From the NCBI RefSeq assembly GCF_039545455.1, contig NZ_CP154468.1:186001-250000 (forward strand): a DNA stretch of 64,000 nucleotides, given 5' to 3'. Both the position numbers and the translations under genes were made by a program. The notes under the pieces were generated by a model that ran no database searches, was not told the origin of the DNA, and was given only the letters and a program-made list of their open reading frames with translations. Below are positions 36,591 through 45,433 of the stretch, piece by piece (the stretch's first letter is position 1; each line of letters opens with the position of its first letter). Origin of the DNA: Brucella sp. BE17 (lineage in GTDB: Bacteria > Pseudomonadota > Alphaproteobacteria > Rhizobiales > Rhizobiaceae).

Positions 36591-39500
36591 CTAATCGGCA
36601 AGCACCCGTGTCGGTGGGAATATTACTTCAACCATTGTCCCGCGCCCGGGCGTGGATTCGATTGCAAATTGGGCGCGATTAGCCTCGACCATGGCCTTGG
36701 TCAGGGGCAGGCCCAATCCGGTTCCTTCACTGCGCCAGTCGCGCGGATTTTCACTGCGGCTCTGTTTTGAAGCCTGACGTTGCAGATTGTTGACCTGACG
36801 GAAGGGTTTCAGCGCCTCCTCGATTTCGCCCCGTGTCATGCCAATGCCGGTATCGCGCACCCGCATCGCCACATCGCCGTTCAACTCATAGCTTGTGGAG
36901 ATAATGACCTGACCGCCGGGTGCGGTGAAGCGAACGGCGTTGGACAGAAGATTAAGCGCCACCTGCTTGATCGAGCGCGCATCGGCAACAATATCTGGCA
37001 GGTTGGTCGGGAAGCTCGAGCGGATGATGATGCGCTCGCGATTGGCCTGCGGCTGCATCAATGCGATGGCTTCGCCAATAGCGTCATTGAGCGAGACCGC
37101 TTCGAACTGCATGTCGAGCCCACCGGCCTCGATCTTGGAAATGTCTAGAAGATCATTGACCAGCGCCAGAACATGATTGCCGGAGCGGTTGATGTCGCGC
37201 AGATAATCGCGGTAGCGTTCATTGCCGATGGGGCCGAATTTTTCGTCTGACATCAGCTCCGAAAAGCCGATGATCGCATTGAGTGGCGTGCGGATTTCAT
37301 GGCTGATACGCGCCAGAAAATCGGTCTTTTGACTGGACGCTTGTTCCGCTTGTCGGCGTGCATCGGTCAGCTCTTCTTCGGTGCGCTTCCATTGCGTAAT
37401 ATCGCGCAGAACGGCGCAAAAGCCGCGCTGCTGCGGCAGCTTGCCGATGGTCATGAACAGAGGAATAACGCCGCCATTGGCTTCGCGCCCCATCACTTCG
37501 CGGCCGTCATTGAGCACGCTCAAAACGCCGTTGCCGGAAAGGCCACTAAGATAATCCATCGCCGCACGCTGGCTTTCCACCGCAAAGAGCATGGAAAAGA
37601 CTTTACCTTGCGTGTCCTCGCGATCATAACCGAAAAGGGCTGCGGCAGAATGGTTCATCGAGCGGATGCGCCCTTCGGGATCAATCAGAACGACACCGTC
37701 CGTCGCTGTGTCGAGAATTGTTTTTAACTCATCCACATGCGCTTCAAGCGCTTCCTTTTCTTCATCCTGTGCGGCGGTGAGCGCTGGCACCGGGTTAGGT
37801 GCTAGGGGGATTGCCACCGGCATCAGGCTCAGCATAAGGGCGCGCGCGCCGCGCCACGCAATTGCATTGAGATGCGCATCAACCGCCTGTTCGCTGCCAT
37901 CGGCACGGCGTAGGATCATGCCCTGGCCTTGATTGCCAGTCTGTTGCTGGTCATCGCTTTCGCTGTTGAAAAGCGCATCGATGCCTCCAGCATCCCGTAT
38001 ATCTTCAAGGTTTCGATAGCCGGTGAGATCGAGCAACGCCTCGTTGACGTAGTGGACGTTGTCACCGCTATGAATAATCACCGGCAGGGGAAGATTTGCG
38101 AGAAGGGCAGTTTCTTTTTCAGGCTGCTCGTCTTCGGCTAGAAAATGGACGTTGTCCGGCGTGATTGTCTCGGCGGGCTGATCTTCCACGACAGTTTCCG
38201 CAGGCGTCGCGGAAAATCCTTGTTGGCGCAGGCGCTCGGCGATCTCACGAAAAGCATTGCGTTCGGTGTCGGTCAGTCCACCTTCAGAGCGGTGTTCGCG
38301 CGCACGCAGCTTCTGCTTTTGCTCGTCGCTTGCGACCTTTTCTTGCGCGCAGGCTTTCAACAGGCTGGCGATTGCATCCGATTCCCGGCTGAGCGCGCTG
38401 CGTGGCGGCGTAATTTTTTCCGGACTGTCGTCATTGGCGACTTCTTGCGTTAGCGCCAACGCCCCGTCTTCAATGGTTTCTTCCGTGATGACGGGTTTCG
38501 GCGCCTGCTTTGGTGCATTGTTACCAGCTAGTGCCAGGCCGATCTGCTCGGGGTCTTCCACCGCGCCCTCCGGGCGTACGAGGCCAAAGCCGCGAAAGCC
38601 GTTAAAGACGCGGTCGCGCGAATAGACCGGAAGAGCGGCGAGTTCCACCGGCACGCGCAGGCTGGTGCCTTCGACGGGCCACATCAGCCGTTTGCCTGAC
38701 CATGTGTCGCGTTTTGTCAGCAGCGCTGCAACGGTGCCTTCCGTGTCAAAACCGAAAACGGTGGCGACATCGCCAAAGCGCCGCCCGGTCACATCAGCGG
38801 CATTTGGACCGACTGTAGCGGCGAATTCCGGCGATATTTCACTAAATACAGCGTCGGCATCAGTTCTCCAGATGAAGCGGGCCGGGGGGGATGCGGGATC
38901 GAACCGGAAACTTTGCCGGTTGGGTTTTTCCGGCAAGGACGCATCCGCTGCTACAGAGGGTGTGGAATTGAGCGCCGGAGCCGGGGCTACGATGCAAAGA
39001 AGATGCTTGGGCGGTGTATCTGCAAGACGGGCGACGGCGCCCGGCACTGAGTGACTTCCGGCGCGAATGCGGCGCTTGACGAGCCGGTCGTCGGCATCCG
39101 CTGCTTCTATAACCAAATCTTCCAGTGTTGTGGCTGTGATATCGAGTGAGGAAAAATGTGGACTTGATGCGAGAATATTTCCGTCAGCATCGAGCAGAGC
39201 AACATGCGTTTCTTTATCACCAAGGCCGGCAATGACTGCATCATCTTGTGTGTTTGGAGTGGATGTTGCCGGGGTGCTGCTGGTCAAAAGCAGGCCGATC
39301 ACGCCGTCCGGAAGCGTTATGGTGGAAATTTTAAGCTGTGTTAATTCCGAGCGCAGGCCGGTTTCAAGACGTACTGAAACGCTGCGCGGCCCGGCCCCTG
39401 CATCCGCGCTGGCAGTGGCGATCTGGCGGCGAGCAGCGACAGGCAATTGCGGTTCGCTGCCAATCAACGTCTCGATACGATCAAAGCCCAGTAGTTTTGC

Positions 39501-39629
39501 ACCGGCACCGTTAGCCCACAATACGCCTGACAGAACGTGGTCGAGCACGATCTGTGCGTCGCCCCGGACAAAGCCCTCGCGGATGTCATCCAGCGCGGCG
39601 ATATCAATGAATGGGTATGGTCCAGACAT
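36591..39629 (-). CDS. pdhS: Cell-division/differentiation histidine kinase PdhS
   Basis: 1012 aa, very close to the Brucella PdhS length and start (IDIAALDDIREGFVRGDAQIVL, WANGAGAKLLGFDRIE). The N-terminal half is the long PdhS sensor region with PAS-like segments. A PAS domain around residue 640 (TILDTATDGVVLIDPEGRIR) precedes HisKA with phospho-acceptor His777 in HEIRTPLNAIIGF, then HATPase_c with N, G1 and G2 boxes (LNLLSNAVRFT, RDTGIGMT, GTGLGLPL). In Brucella abortus PdhS is a PleC/DivJ-type kinase of the DivK-CtrA pathway, found at the old pole. A perfect CtrA box lies 40 bases upstream. No transmembrane helices, consistent with a soluble polar kinase. Confidence 0.96.
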   Translation of the reverse strand: MSGPYPFIDIAALDDIREGFVRGDAQIVLDHVLSGVLWANGAGAKLLGFDRIETLIGSEPQLPVAARRQIATASADAGAGPRSVSVRLETGLRSELTQLKISTITLPDGVIGLLLTSSTPATSTPNTQDDAVIAGLGDKETHVALLDADGNILASSPHFSSLDITATTLEDLVIEAADADDRLVKRRIRAGSHSVPGAVARLADTPPKHLLCIVAPAPALNSTPSVAADASLPEKPNRQSFRFDPASPPARFIWRTDADAVFSEISPEFAATVGPNAADVTGRRFGDVATVFGFDTEGTVAALLTKRDTWSGKRLMWPVEGTSLRVPVELAALPVYSRDRVFNGFRGFGLVRPEGAVEDPEQIGLALAGNNAPKQAPKPVITEETIEDGALALTQEVANDDSPEKITPPRSALSRESDAIASLLKACAQEKVASDEQKQKLRAREHRSEGGLTDTERNAFREIAERLRQQGFSATPAETVVEDQPAETITPDNVHFLAEDEQPEKETALLANLPLPVIIHSGDNVHYVNEALLDLTGYRNLEDIRDAGGIDALFNSESDDQQQTGNQGQGMILRRADGSEQAVDAHLNAIAWRGARALMLSLMPVAIPLAPNPVPALTAAQDEEKEALEAHVDELKTILDTATDGVVLIDPEGRIRSMNHSAAALFGYDREDTQGKVFSMLFAVESQRAAMDYLSGLSGNGVLSVLNDGREVMGREANGGVIPLFMTIGKLPQQRGFCAVLRDITQWKRTEEELTDARRQAEQASSQKTDFLARISHEIRTPLNAIIGFSELMSDEKFGPIGNERYRDYLRDINRSGNHVLALVNDLLDISKIEAGGLDMQFEAVSLNDAIGEAIALMQPQANRERIIIRSSFPTNLPDIVADARSIKQVALNLLSNAVRFTAPGGQVIISTSYELNGDVAMRVRDTGIGMTRGEIEEALKPFRQVNNLQRQASKQSRSENPRDWRSEGTGLGLPLTKAMVEANRAQFAIESTPGRGTMVEVIFPPTRVLAD

Positions 39630-39942
39630 ACCGGTCCTATCTGTCCTTTTGGCCGTTTAAGGCTTTTATTAACGTCTTATTAATAAGCTTGTCATGCGCC
39701 TGGGTCCATATTGCCAATGGATATGAGCCAGTTTTTCTGTTGCCTTAGTTAATGCGCGAGGCGCAATTTTGAAGGGCGCGAACTTTGTTGCGATTATATA
39801 TGGTGGTCTTGGGAAAATGGCGGCAGGTTTGATGATGGGGTATTTCTCAAAAAGAGCGCTATAATCTCTTGCAATATGGATCGATTCTCCGTATGTGACC
39901 CCCTGTCGGTGCCGCTGAGGTGGAAATATCCGGCAACGGTAC
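39630..39942. other. 313-base intergenic region between pdhS and tRNA-His
   Basis: Holds the CtrA box (39669-39683) and, at 39860-39865, a TATAAT that could be the -10 of the tRNA-His promoter, although the matching -35 region is poor. No gene seen. Confidence 0.5.
39669..39683. promoter_or_regulatory. CtrA binding site upstream of pdhS
   Basis: TTAACGTCTTATTAA is TTAA-N7-TTAA, the full CtrA consensus, 40-54 bases before the pdhS start codon. A third TTAA at 39657-39660 is spaced by eight bases. Occupancy not tested. Confidence 0.65.
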
Positions 39943-40019
39943 GCGGTCGTAGCTCAGTTGGTTAGAGCGCAGGATTGTGGCTCCTGAGGTCGTTGGTTCA
40001 ACTCCAACCGACCGTACCA
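39943..40019 (+). tRNA. tRNA-His (GTG anticodon)
   Basis: 77 bases with encoded CCA. Acceptor GCGGTCG pairs with CGACCGT (first pair G1:U72); D arm AGCTCAGTTGGTTAGAGC; anticodon stem CAGGA/TCCTG with loop TTGTGGC, anticodon GTG at 39977-39979; T arm GTTGGTTCAACTCCAAC. Discriminator is A73 and there is no encoded G-1 opposite C73. That is the unusual tRNA-His identity known in alphaproteobacteria, read by their divergent HisRS. Confidence 0.96.
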
Positions 40020-40129
40020 TTTTCTCCCAGATTTTTGATTTCTGTCCTTTGCTGCGACGGTATGGGTCGTAGGCTCTTGATTGTTGCGCTCCTCCCTTGA
40101 CCCGGGCATGACCGCGACATAATACCATT

Positions 40130-40335
40130 ACGACGGTTCCCCGACCGAGAGCGAAGGGGATTAATAGGGAACACGGTGAGGCCGACCCAAAAGGGACCGA
40201 GACCGTGGCTGCCCCCGCAACTGTAAGCGGATTGCTGTTCATCCTCGTGACGTCAAAAGCGTCATGTCACTGTGCGAGCAGCACGGGAAGGCAGATGAAC
40301 AGCATCTTGTCCGTGAGCCAGGAGACCTGCCGTCT
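40130..40335 (+). ncRNA. Cobalamin riboswitch 2 (transcription-attenuation type)
   Basis: Ordered elements: GACGGTTCCCC...AATAGGGAACACGGTGAGGCC (40130-40185), the core GGCTGCCCCCGCAACTGTAAGCGG (40206-40230), a variable arm, GGGAAGGC, and the B12 box GAGCCAGGAGACCTGCCG (about 40315-40332). A terminator with T tract at 40475-40504 lies between it and the binding-protein gene, so it probably acts by premature termination. Confidence 0.93.
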
Positions 40336-40474
40336 AGATTGTGTCCATCGTCACGGGCGGGGAAGCCCGGAGCAGGAGCCGGTTATGACAGCACATCGCG
40401 TCGAAAGACGCCTGCCTTTCTTTTCATGCATATCCCCGGATATGTCGGTTTGCTTCGCGCGCTCTTCCGTCTGC

Positions 40475-40504
40475 GCCTGCGTGTCTGTTTAACGCGGGCT
40501 TTTT
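40475..40504 (+). terminator. Intrinsic terminator in riboswitch 2 leader
   Basis: Stem GCCTGCGT / ACGCGGGC (one G-T pair), 9-base loop, then TTTTT. It lies 20 bases before the start codon at 40526, where a corrinoid-dependent terminator is expected. Confidence 0.75.
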
Positions 40505-40525
40505 CTCATCATTTCGGGGATTTCC

Positions 40526-41554
40526 ATGAAAATTATCGGCAAGGCGGCACTTGGTGCCGCATTCGGCGCTTTTACTTTCCTTGCAGGCGCAGCAACCCTT
40601 CAGGCGGCAGAAACCCAATATCCGCTGACGCTGAAAAATTGCGGTCGCGATGTAACCTTCAAACAGGCACCCGCCCGCGCGGTCGCGGTCGGCCAGAGCA
40701 GTGCCGAAATACTCTACAGCCTCGGTCTTGGCGACAAGGTTGTCGGTACGGCGGTGTGGTTCGGCCCGGTGCTGAAAGGTTTTGAGGAGGTCAACGCCAA
40801 GGTCAAGCGCCTTGCCGAAAACGATCCAAGTTTTGAAAGCGTTCTGGGACAAAAGCCCGATCTGGTGACGGCTGACTTTCAGTGGCATGTTGGCCCGAAC
40901 GGCATTGTTGCGAAGCCCGAGCAGTTCGAGGAACTGGGGATTGCCGCCTATACATCGCCCGCCGATTGCGTGGGCAAAGATAATTCCGGCGGTGGTGATG
41001 GTGTACGAACAGCCCCTTTCACCATGAACATCGTCTATCAGGAAATCAGTGAACTGGCCGAAATCTTCAACGTGCAGGATCGTGGTGAGAAGCTGATCGC
41101 CGATCTCAAGGCACGTGAGGACGCAGCACGCAAAAAAATCGCAGCGTCAGGTAAGAAACTGTCGGCCGCGGTTTGGTTTTCCAGCACGCAAATTGACGCC
41201 GATCCCTATATTGGCGGTAAGTTCGGCGCTCCGGCCTATATTCTCTCGGCACTTGGTATTGGGAATGTTATAACAAGTGAAGAAGAATGGCCGACCATAG
41301 GCTGGGAAACTGTTGCCAAATCCAATCCAACGATGATCGTGGCGGCCAAACTCGACCGTCGACGTTATCCGGCCGATGATATTGCCGTCAAACATGAGTT
41401 CTTGAAAAGCGATCCGGTGACAAGCCTGATGCCTGCGGTCAAGAATGGCCACGTCTTTGATGTGGACGCGCAATCGATGAGTGCTTCGCAGCGTGTGGTC
41501 GAGGGGATCGAGACATTGGCCGCGGCCATTGCCGATTCGGATCTCAATCAATGA
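40526..41554 (+). CDS. BtuF-like periplasmic binding protein (second corrinoid system)
   Basis: 342 aa with signal peptide ending ATLQA before AETQYP; CGGGGATTTCC precedes the ATG. Class III binding protein: LTLKNCGRDVTFKQAPARAVAVGQSSAEILYSLGLGDKVVGT matches the N-terminus of the protein at 16111 closely, so the two are paralogues. It is longer, with an insertion around SPADCVGKDNSGGGDGVRTAP that contains a Cys. The cobalamin riboswitch with terminator directly upstream indicates a corrinoid or cobalt-chelate ligand. ATGA overlap with the permease. Confidence 0.88.
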   Translation: MKIIGKAALGAAFGAFTFLAGAATLQAAETQYPLTLKNCGRDVTFKQAPARAVAVGQSSAEILYSLGLGDKVVGTAVWFGPVLKGFEEVNAKVKRLAENDPSFESVLGQKPDLVTADFQWHVGPNGIVAKPEQFEELGIAAYTSPADCVGKDNSGGGDGVRTAPFTMNIVYQEISELAEIFNVQDRGEKLIADLKAREDAARKKIAASGKKLSAAVWFSSTQIDADPYIGGKFGAPAYILSALGIGNVITSEEEWPTIGWETVAKSNPTMIVAAKLDRRRYPADDIAVKHEFLKSDPVTSLMPAVKNGHVFDVDAQSMSASQRVVEGIETLAAAIADSDLNQ

Positions 41555-42594
41555 CGGCCCAGCCCGCCACGGCAAGATTGCCACGAAACAACAGGATCGG
41601 CGCTGCCATACTGGCGCTGATCCTGCTTCTTGTCGCACTTTGGCTGGGCGCTTCTATCGGCGAAACCGCGATTCCGCTTGATGTGGTGGCAAAGACGGTT
41701 GCCAATCGGTTGTGGCAGGCGGGCTATCCGCTCGACCCGATCGATGAGGGCATCGTCTGGAGCTATCGCCTGAGCCGTGCTGTGGTGGGAGCCTGCTGTG
41801 GTGCGGCCCTTGCGATGTCGGGCGTGGTTCTGCAATCACTTTTGCGCAATTCGCTGGCCGATCCCTATATTCTGGGCATCTCCGCAGGCGCCTCTACCGG
41901 TGCGGTCAGTATCGCCATTCTGGGCGTAGGCGGTGGTGTGTTGAGCCTTTCCTTCGGGGCCTTCATCGGCGCGATCATTGCCTTTGTCCTGGTGTCGCTT
42001 CTGGCCATGAAAGCGGGGCGCGGCAGTGCGGCTATCATTCTGGCAGGTATAGCCGGTTCGCAGCTTTTCAATGCCATGACATCCTTCATCGTGACCAAAG
42101 CCGCCAATGCCGAACAGGCTCGAGGCATCATGTTCTGGTTGTTGGGCAATCTCTCCGGCGTGCGCTGGCCCGATGTGACGTTGGCTTTGCCCGCCTGCCT
42201 GGTCGGCCTCTTTGTCTGTCTTTGGCATGCGCGCGCCCTCGACGCCTTCACTTTTGGTGCGGAATCGGCAGCATCTCTCGGCATTCCAGTGCGCCGCGTC
42301 TATGCTATGCTGATTGGTGTCTGCGCACTGATGACGGCGGTGATGGTCTCGATCGTCGGCTCAATCGGCTTTATCGGCCTTGTCATTCCGCATGCCGCAC
42401 GCATGCTTGTCGGTGTGCGCCACGGTGCACTTTTGCCGGCTGCCGCCTTGATTGGAGCAATCTTCATGATCGCTGCCGATATCGTGTCGCGCATCATCGT
42501 TCCAGGGCAGGTTTTACCTATCGGTGTTGTAACCGCACTGGTTGGAGCGCCTGCCTTCGCGCTGCTGCTGGGGCAAAGGCGGGGGCGTTCATGA
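41551..42594 (+). CDS. BtuC/FecCD-family ABC permease (second corrinoid system)
   Basis: 347 aa, ATGA overlap with the binding protein. FecCD signatures: YRLSRAVVGACCGAALAMSGVVLQSLLRNSLADPYILGISAGASTGAVS and VSIVGSIGFIGLVIPHAARMLVGVRHGALLPAAALIGAIFMIAADIVSR. About ten helices. It forms the channel of the second riboswitch-controlled importer. Confidence 0.92.
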   Translation: MTAQPATARLPRNNRIGAAILALILLLVALWLGASIGETAIPLDVVAKTVANRLWQAGYPLDPIDEGIVWSYRLSRAVVGACCGAALAMSGVVLQSLLRNSLADPYILGISAGASTGAVSIAILGVGGGVLSLSFGAFIGAIIAFVLVSLLAMKAGRGSAAIILAGIAGSQLFNAMTSFIVTKAANAEQARGIMFWLLGNLSGVRWPDVTLALPACLVGLFVCLWHARALDAFTFGAESAASLGIPVRRVYAMLIGVCALMTAVMVSIVGSIGFIGLVIPHAARMLVGVRHGALLPAAALIGAIFMIAADIVSRIIVPGQVLPIGVVTALVGAPAFALLLGQRRGRS

Positions 42595-43394
42595 TGCTTT
42601 CAGCGCAAGGCGTTTCATGGTCGGCGGGCGGGATCGAAATTTTGCGTGGGGTTTGCCTTGACGTTCAAGAGGGCGAGTTTCTCGGTATTATCGGGCCGAA
42701 CGGGTCCGGCAAGACAAGCCTGCTATCTCTTCTGTCGGGGATCAGGCGTCCGCGGTCCGGCACTGTTCTATTAGGCGATACGTCTATCGCGCAATTAAGC
42801 CGCCGCGAGGTTTCAAGGCGTCTGGCGCTGGTGGAGCAGCAGGCAGAAACGATGGAGCGTATCACGGCGCGTCAGGCGGTTGAGCTTGGCCGTACGCCCT
42901 ATCTTGGTGCTTTGTCACCCTGGTCGGCACAGGATGATGTCATTGTGGAAAGCGCCCTCATCAATGTGGATATGGCGCATCTGGAACGGCGCTACTGGCA
43001 CACGCTTTCCGGCGGGGAGCGTCAGCGCCTGCATATAGCCCGCGCGCTTGCGCAACAACCTCAGATATTGCTTCTCGACGAGCCGACCAATCATCTCGAT
43101 ATCGGCCACCAGATCGGACTGCTCGATCTGGTCAAACGGCAAGGTCTGACGGTGATGGCGGCACTCCATGATCTCAACCATGCAGCCATGTTCTGCGACC
43201 GTATCGCTGTGATGGATAAGGGGCAGATCGTGGCGCTGGGGTCGCCACGCGATGTGTTAAGCGCCGCACTTATCCGTCGTGTTTTCGGTGTCGAGGTTGA
43301 AATAGAGCATAGCGGCGCGGAAGGTTGCCATATCCGCTATTGTGCGCCGGGCAAAATGCAACAGAAGCCCGCGGCACACTTGCGGGCCGTGTGA
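42591..43394 (+). CDS. BtuD/FecE-like ABC ATPase (second corrinoid system)
   Basis: 267 aa from the ATG at 42591, overlapping the permease stop; a long upstream in-frame extension inside the permease gene is rejected. Walker A GPNGSGKTS, signature LSGGERQRLHIARAL, Walker B ILLLDEPTNHLDIGHQ, switch His in AALHDLNHAAMFCDR. The operon has no TonB-dependent receptor of its own, so it may share the one at 13086. It ends at the boundary of the convergent reductase gene. Confidence 0.92.
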   Translation: MMLSAQGVSWSAGGIEILRGVCLDVQEGEFLGIIGPNGSGKTSLLSLLSGIRRPRSGTVLLGDTSIAQLSRREVSRRLALVEQQAETMERITARQAVELGRTPYLGALSPWSAQDDVIVESALINVDMAHLERRYWHTLSGGERQRLHIARALAQQPQILLLDEPTNHLDIGHQIGLLDLVKRQGLTVMAALHDLNHAAMFCDRIAVMDKGQIVALGSPRDVLSAALIRRVFGVEVEIEHSGAEGCHIRYCAPGKMQQKPAAHLRAV

Positions 43395-44522
43395 TCAGTC
43401 CTTTGCCAATGCTGCCTTGAGGCGAGGCTGTTGCAGATCAAGCCCCAGCTTTTCGGCACGTGCGATGATCGGTGCGAAGCGACGCTGCTTCTTTTCCGCG
43501 TGATTGGATGCGATATCGGCAATGCGGTGTTTGAGATATGGATTGAGAAAGCGTTCGCGCACTGTGGCGACATAGTTTTCTGCCTCCGAGCCCAAGCCTT
43601 CGGCCGCAAAGACTGGCAGAACTTCCTCGCGCCAGAGGGCTTCGAGCGCGTTGCGGATGGTTTCATCCTGCATGGCTTGCAGCACAATCTCATCTTGAGG
43701 ACGCTTGCCGGTTAGCCATTGCTCGGCAATGAATGTATGCCCGAGATTGAGAAGATAAAGTTTCAACTGCTCGTATAGCGCCAGATTGTCGGTGACAATG
43801 ATATCTGGATGCGTACAAGGCAAGATCAACCCGTCGGTCTGCTCGATAGCCCAGAGCGCATAAGGCTCGGCTATGGCGCCGACGGGCTCGATTGCTTCGG
43901 ATACGATGCGGTCGACGAGGCTATTGGCAAAGACGCAGTGCTCGCCAAGCCATCCGATGAAGTTGGCGGACAGGTTCCAGTCGTGCGCCATGCCGATCAG
44001 GATCGAGCGTAGCTTGTCGCCATTGCGCGAAATCAGTTCACATGGGAAAATCGAAAGCGGCGCATGCGGGTTGTTCTGCCAGCGGTGGTGCGTGAGAACG
44101 AGGAGCTTTGCCGGAAAGCTTTTGGGCAAAGTCTCTGGATTTTCAAGCAGCGAAGCATCGTCGCTTGCGTCCAGTTCATAGCCTTTGTCGCCGGTGTTAG
44201 AAAGAATGACGGTGACTCTCGTACCCAGATCGAGGATCGCTTGCCAGTCGCGATGCGCGGAATAGGCGGCGGAAACCCCAGTGGCGCGATGTTCGGTTTC
44301 TGACGGTTTGCCATCGACCAGACCGCGGATGATCACCGGATAGCCATTCCCTTCATGCAACGCCTTTATGCGCGCTGCACTTTGCGGATTGGATGTGGTC
44401 TGCACCACGGCGATCGTACCGATTGCCTCACGCTTTGCGCGTGCCTGCGAAACGAAGAAATCGACATGGGCAAGCAGGAAACGGCTGGTGCCGAACTGAA
44501 GAATTACTGGCTTTTGCGTCAT
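43395..44522 (-). CDS. Mannitol dehydrogenase-family oxidoreductase, probably tagaturonate reductase-like (UxaB-type)
   Basis: 375 aa. The N-terminal Rossmann part (VILQFGTSRFLLAHVDFFVSQA, VVQTTSNPQSAARI) and the C-terminal helical part with LPCTHPDIIV and ERFLNPYLKHRIADIASNHAEKKQRRF place it in the long-chain mannitol dehydrogenase family. The conserved Lys/Asn/His region (RFLNPYLKHRIADI) is present. At 375 residues it is shorter than E. coli UxaB (about 480). It lies divergent from a FadR-type regulator and an altronate dehydratase-like gene, which favours reduction of D-tagaturonate to D-altronate over mannitol oxidation. Start at 44522 is the only good ATG. Confidence 0.78.
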   Translation of the reverse strand: MTQKPVILQFGTSRFLLAHVDFFVSQARAKREAIGTIAVVQTTSNPQSAARIKALHEGNGYPVIIRGLVDGKPSETEHRATGVSAAYSAHRDWQAILDLGTRVTVILSNTGDKGYELDASDDASLLENPETLPKSFPAKLLVLTHHRWQNNPHAPLSIFPCELISRNGDKLRSILIGMAHDWNLSANFIGWLGEHCVFANSLVDRIVSEAIEPVGAIAEPYALWAIEQTDGLILPCTHPDIIVTDNLALYEQLKLYLLNLGHTFIAEQWLTGKRPQDEIVLQAMQDETIRNALEALWREEVLPVFAAEGLGSEAENYVATVRERFLNPYLKHRIADIASNHAEKKQRRFAPIIARAEKLGLDLQQPRLKAALAKD

Positions 44523-44541
44523 GGCATCCTCCCGGAAATAT

Positions 44542-44558
44542 TTGTACTAGCTACGCAA
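44542..44558. promoter_or_regulatory. Candidate FadR/GntR operator
   Basis: TTGTACTAGCTACGCAA contains GTA-N5-TAC within a larger imperfect dyad, in keeping with the GT...AC pattern of FCD-type GntR operators. It lies 19 bases upstream of the reductase start, within the divergent promoter region. Prediction only. Confidence 0.3.
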
Positions 44559-44702
44559 ACAGGCGTAAACTGGTCAAGCCAATGTAGAGATTTGAGCTTT
44601 CAAATCCTGCCCATTGAACAATTTGTCGCAATAAGGCATCAGTTCATGCATATTGCGCTTGGTTAAGACGCAGAATATGGTAAGGCCAATTTGGGAGAAG
44701 TT

Positions 44703-45404
44703 ATGAGTGATATGCCAGTCATGGCGGAACCACGGCGGCTTTATCAGCAGATAGCCGACAGGGTGCGCGAGCGCATTCAGGACGGGCAGTTTCCACTCGG
44801 AAGCAGGCTTCCGGCGGAGCGTGAACTTGCCCAGCAACTGGGTGTGTCGCGTCCGTCGCTGCGTGAGGCGCTGATCGCGCTTGAAATCGCCGGCACTGTC
44901 GAAATCCGCATGGGGTCGGGCATTTATGTCAGTGCAGGACCGGACAAAAGGGTCTTGTCTCAGGCGATTGGTGAAAGTCCGCTAGAGATCATGCAGGCGC
45001 GGCAATTGATTGAAGGCAGCGTGGCTGTCATGGCCTGCGCGCGCATGACGCCCGACGGGCTTGGCGAATTGCGCGCAACGCTCAATGCCATGCGCGAAAA
45101 TGTCAGTTGTGATCGTACCGCGATGGAACTCGACCGGCAATTTCATCTCCTGCTTGCGGGTCATGCCGGCAATTCGGTTCTGGTAAAAGTCATTCGCGAT
45201 CTTTTCGACGAGCGTCATAGTCCGCTCACGGCACAAATCAGAACGCGTTTTGAAAACAACGATACCTGGTCACTGGCTCTGGTGGAGCACGAGATCATTT
45301 ATACGGCACTTGAAGCGAGGGATCCGCTTCAGGCGCAGGCAGCCATGCAGATGCACCTGGAGCGGTCCAGACAACGCTGGATGGATAACGAGCCGCAGGC
45401 TTGA
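44703..45404 (+). CDS. FadR-subfamily GntR transcriptional regulator
   Basis: 233 aa from the ATG at 44703, with GGGAGAAG before it; a TTG at 44691 sits inside that site. N-terminal winged HTH: LYQQIADRVRERIQDGQFPLGSRLPAERELAQQLGVSRPSLREALIALEIAG. The C-terminal helical FCD domain carries possible metal/ligand residues in ELDRQFHLLLAGHAGN and LVEHEIIYTALEARD. Such regulators (ExuR, UxuR, LgoR-like) respond to hexuronates or hexonates. Its position between divergent UxaB-like and UxaA-like genes supports that. It is cotranscribed with the following dehydratase (29-base gap). Confidence 0.9.
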   Translation: MSDMPVMAEPRRLYQQIADRVRERIQDGQFPLGSRLPAERELAQQLGVSRPSLREALIALEIAGTVEIRMGSGIYVSAGPDKRVLSQAIGESPLEIMQARQLIEGSVAVMACARMTPDGLGELRATLNAMRENVSCDRTAMELDRQFHLLLAGHAGNSVLVKVIRDLFDERHSPLTAQIRTRFENNDTWSLALVEHEIIYTALEARDPLQAQAAMQMHLERSRQRWMDNEPQA

Positions 45405-45433
45405 AAACCGGGCGGCAAACTGAGGTCAGACAT

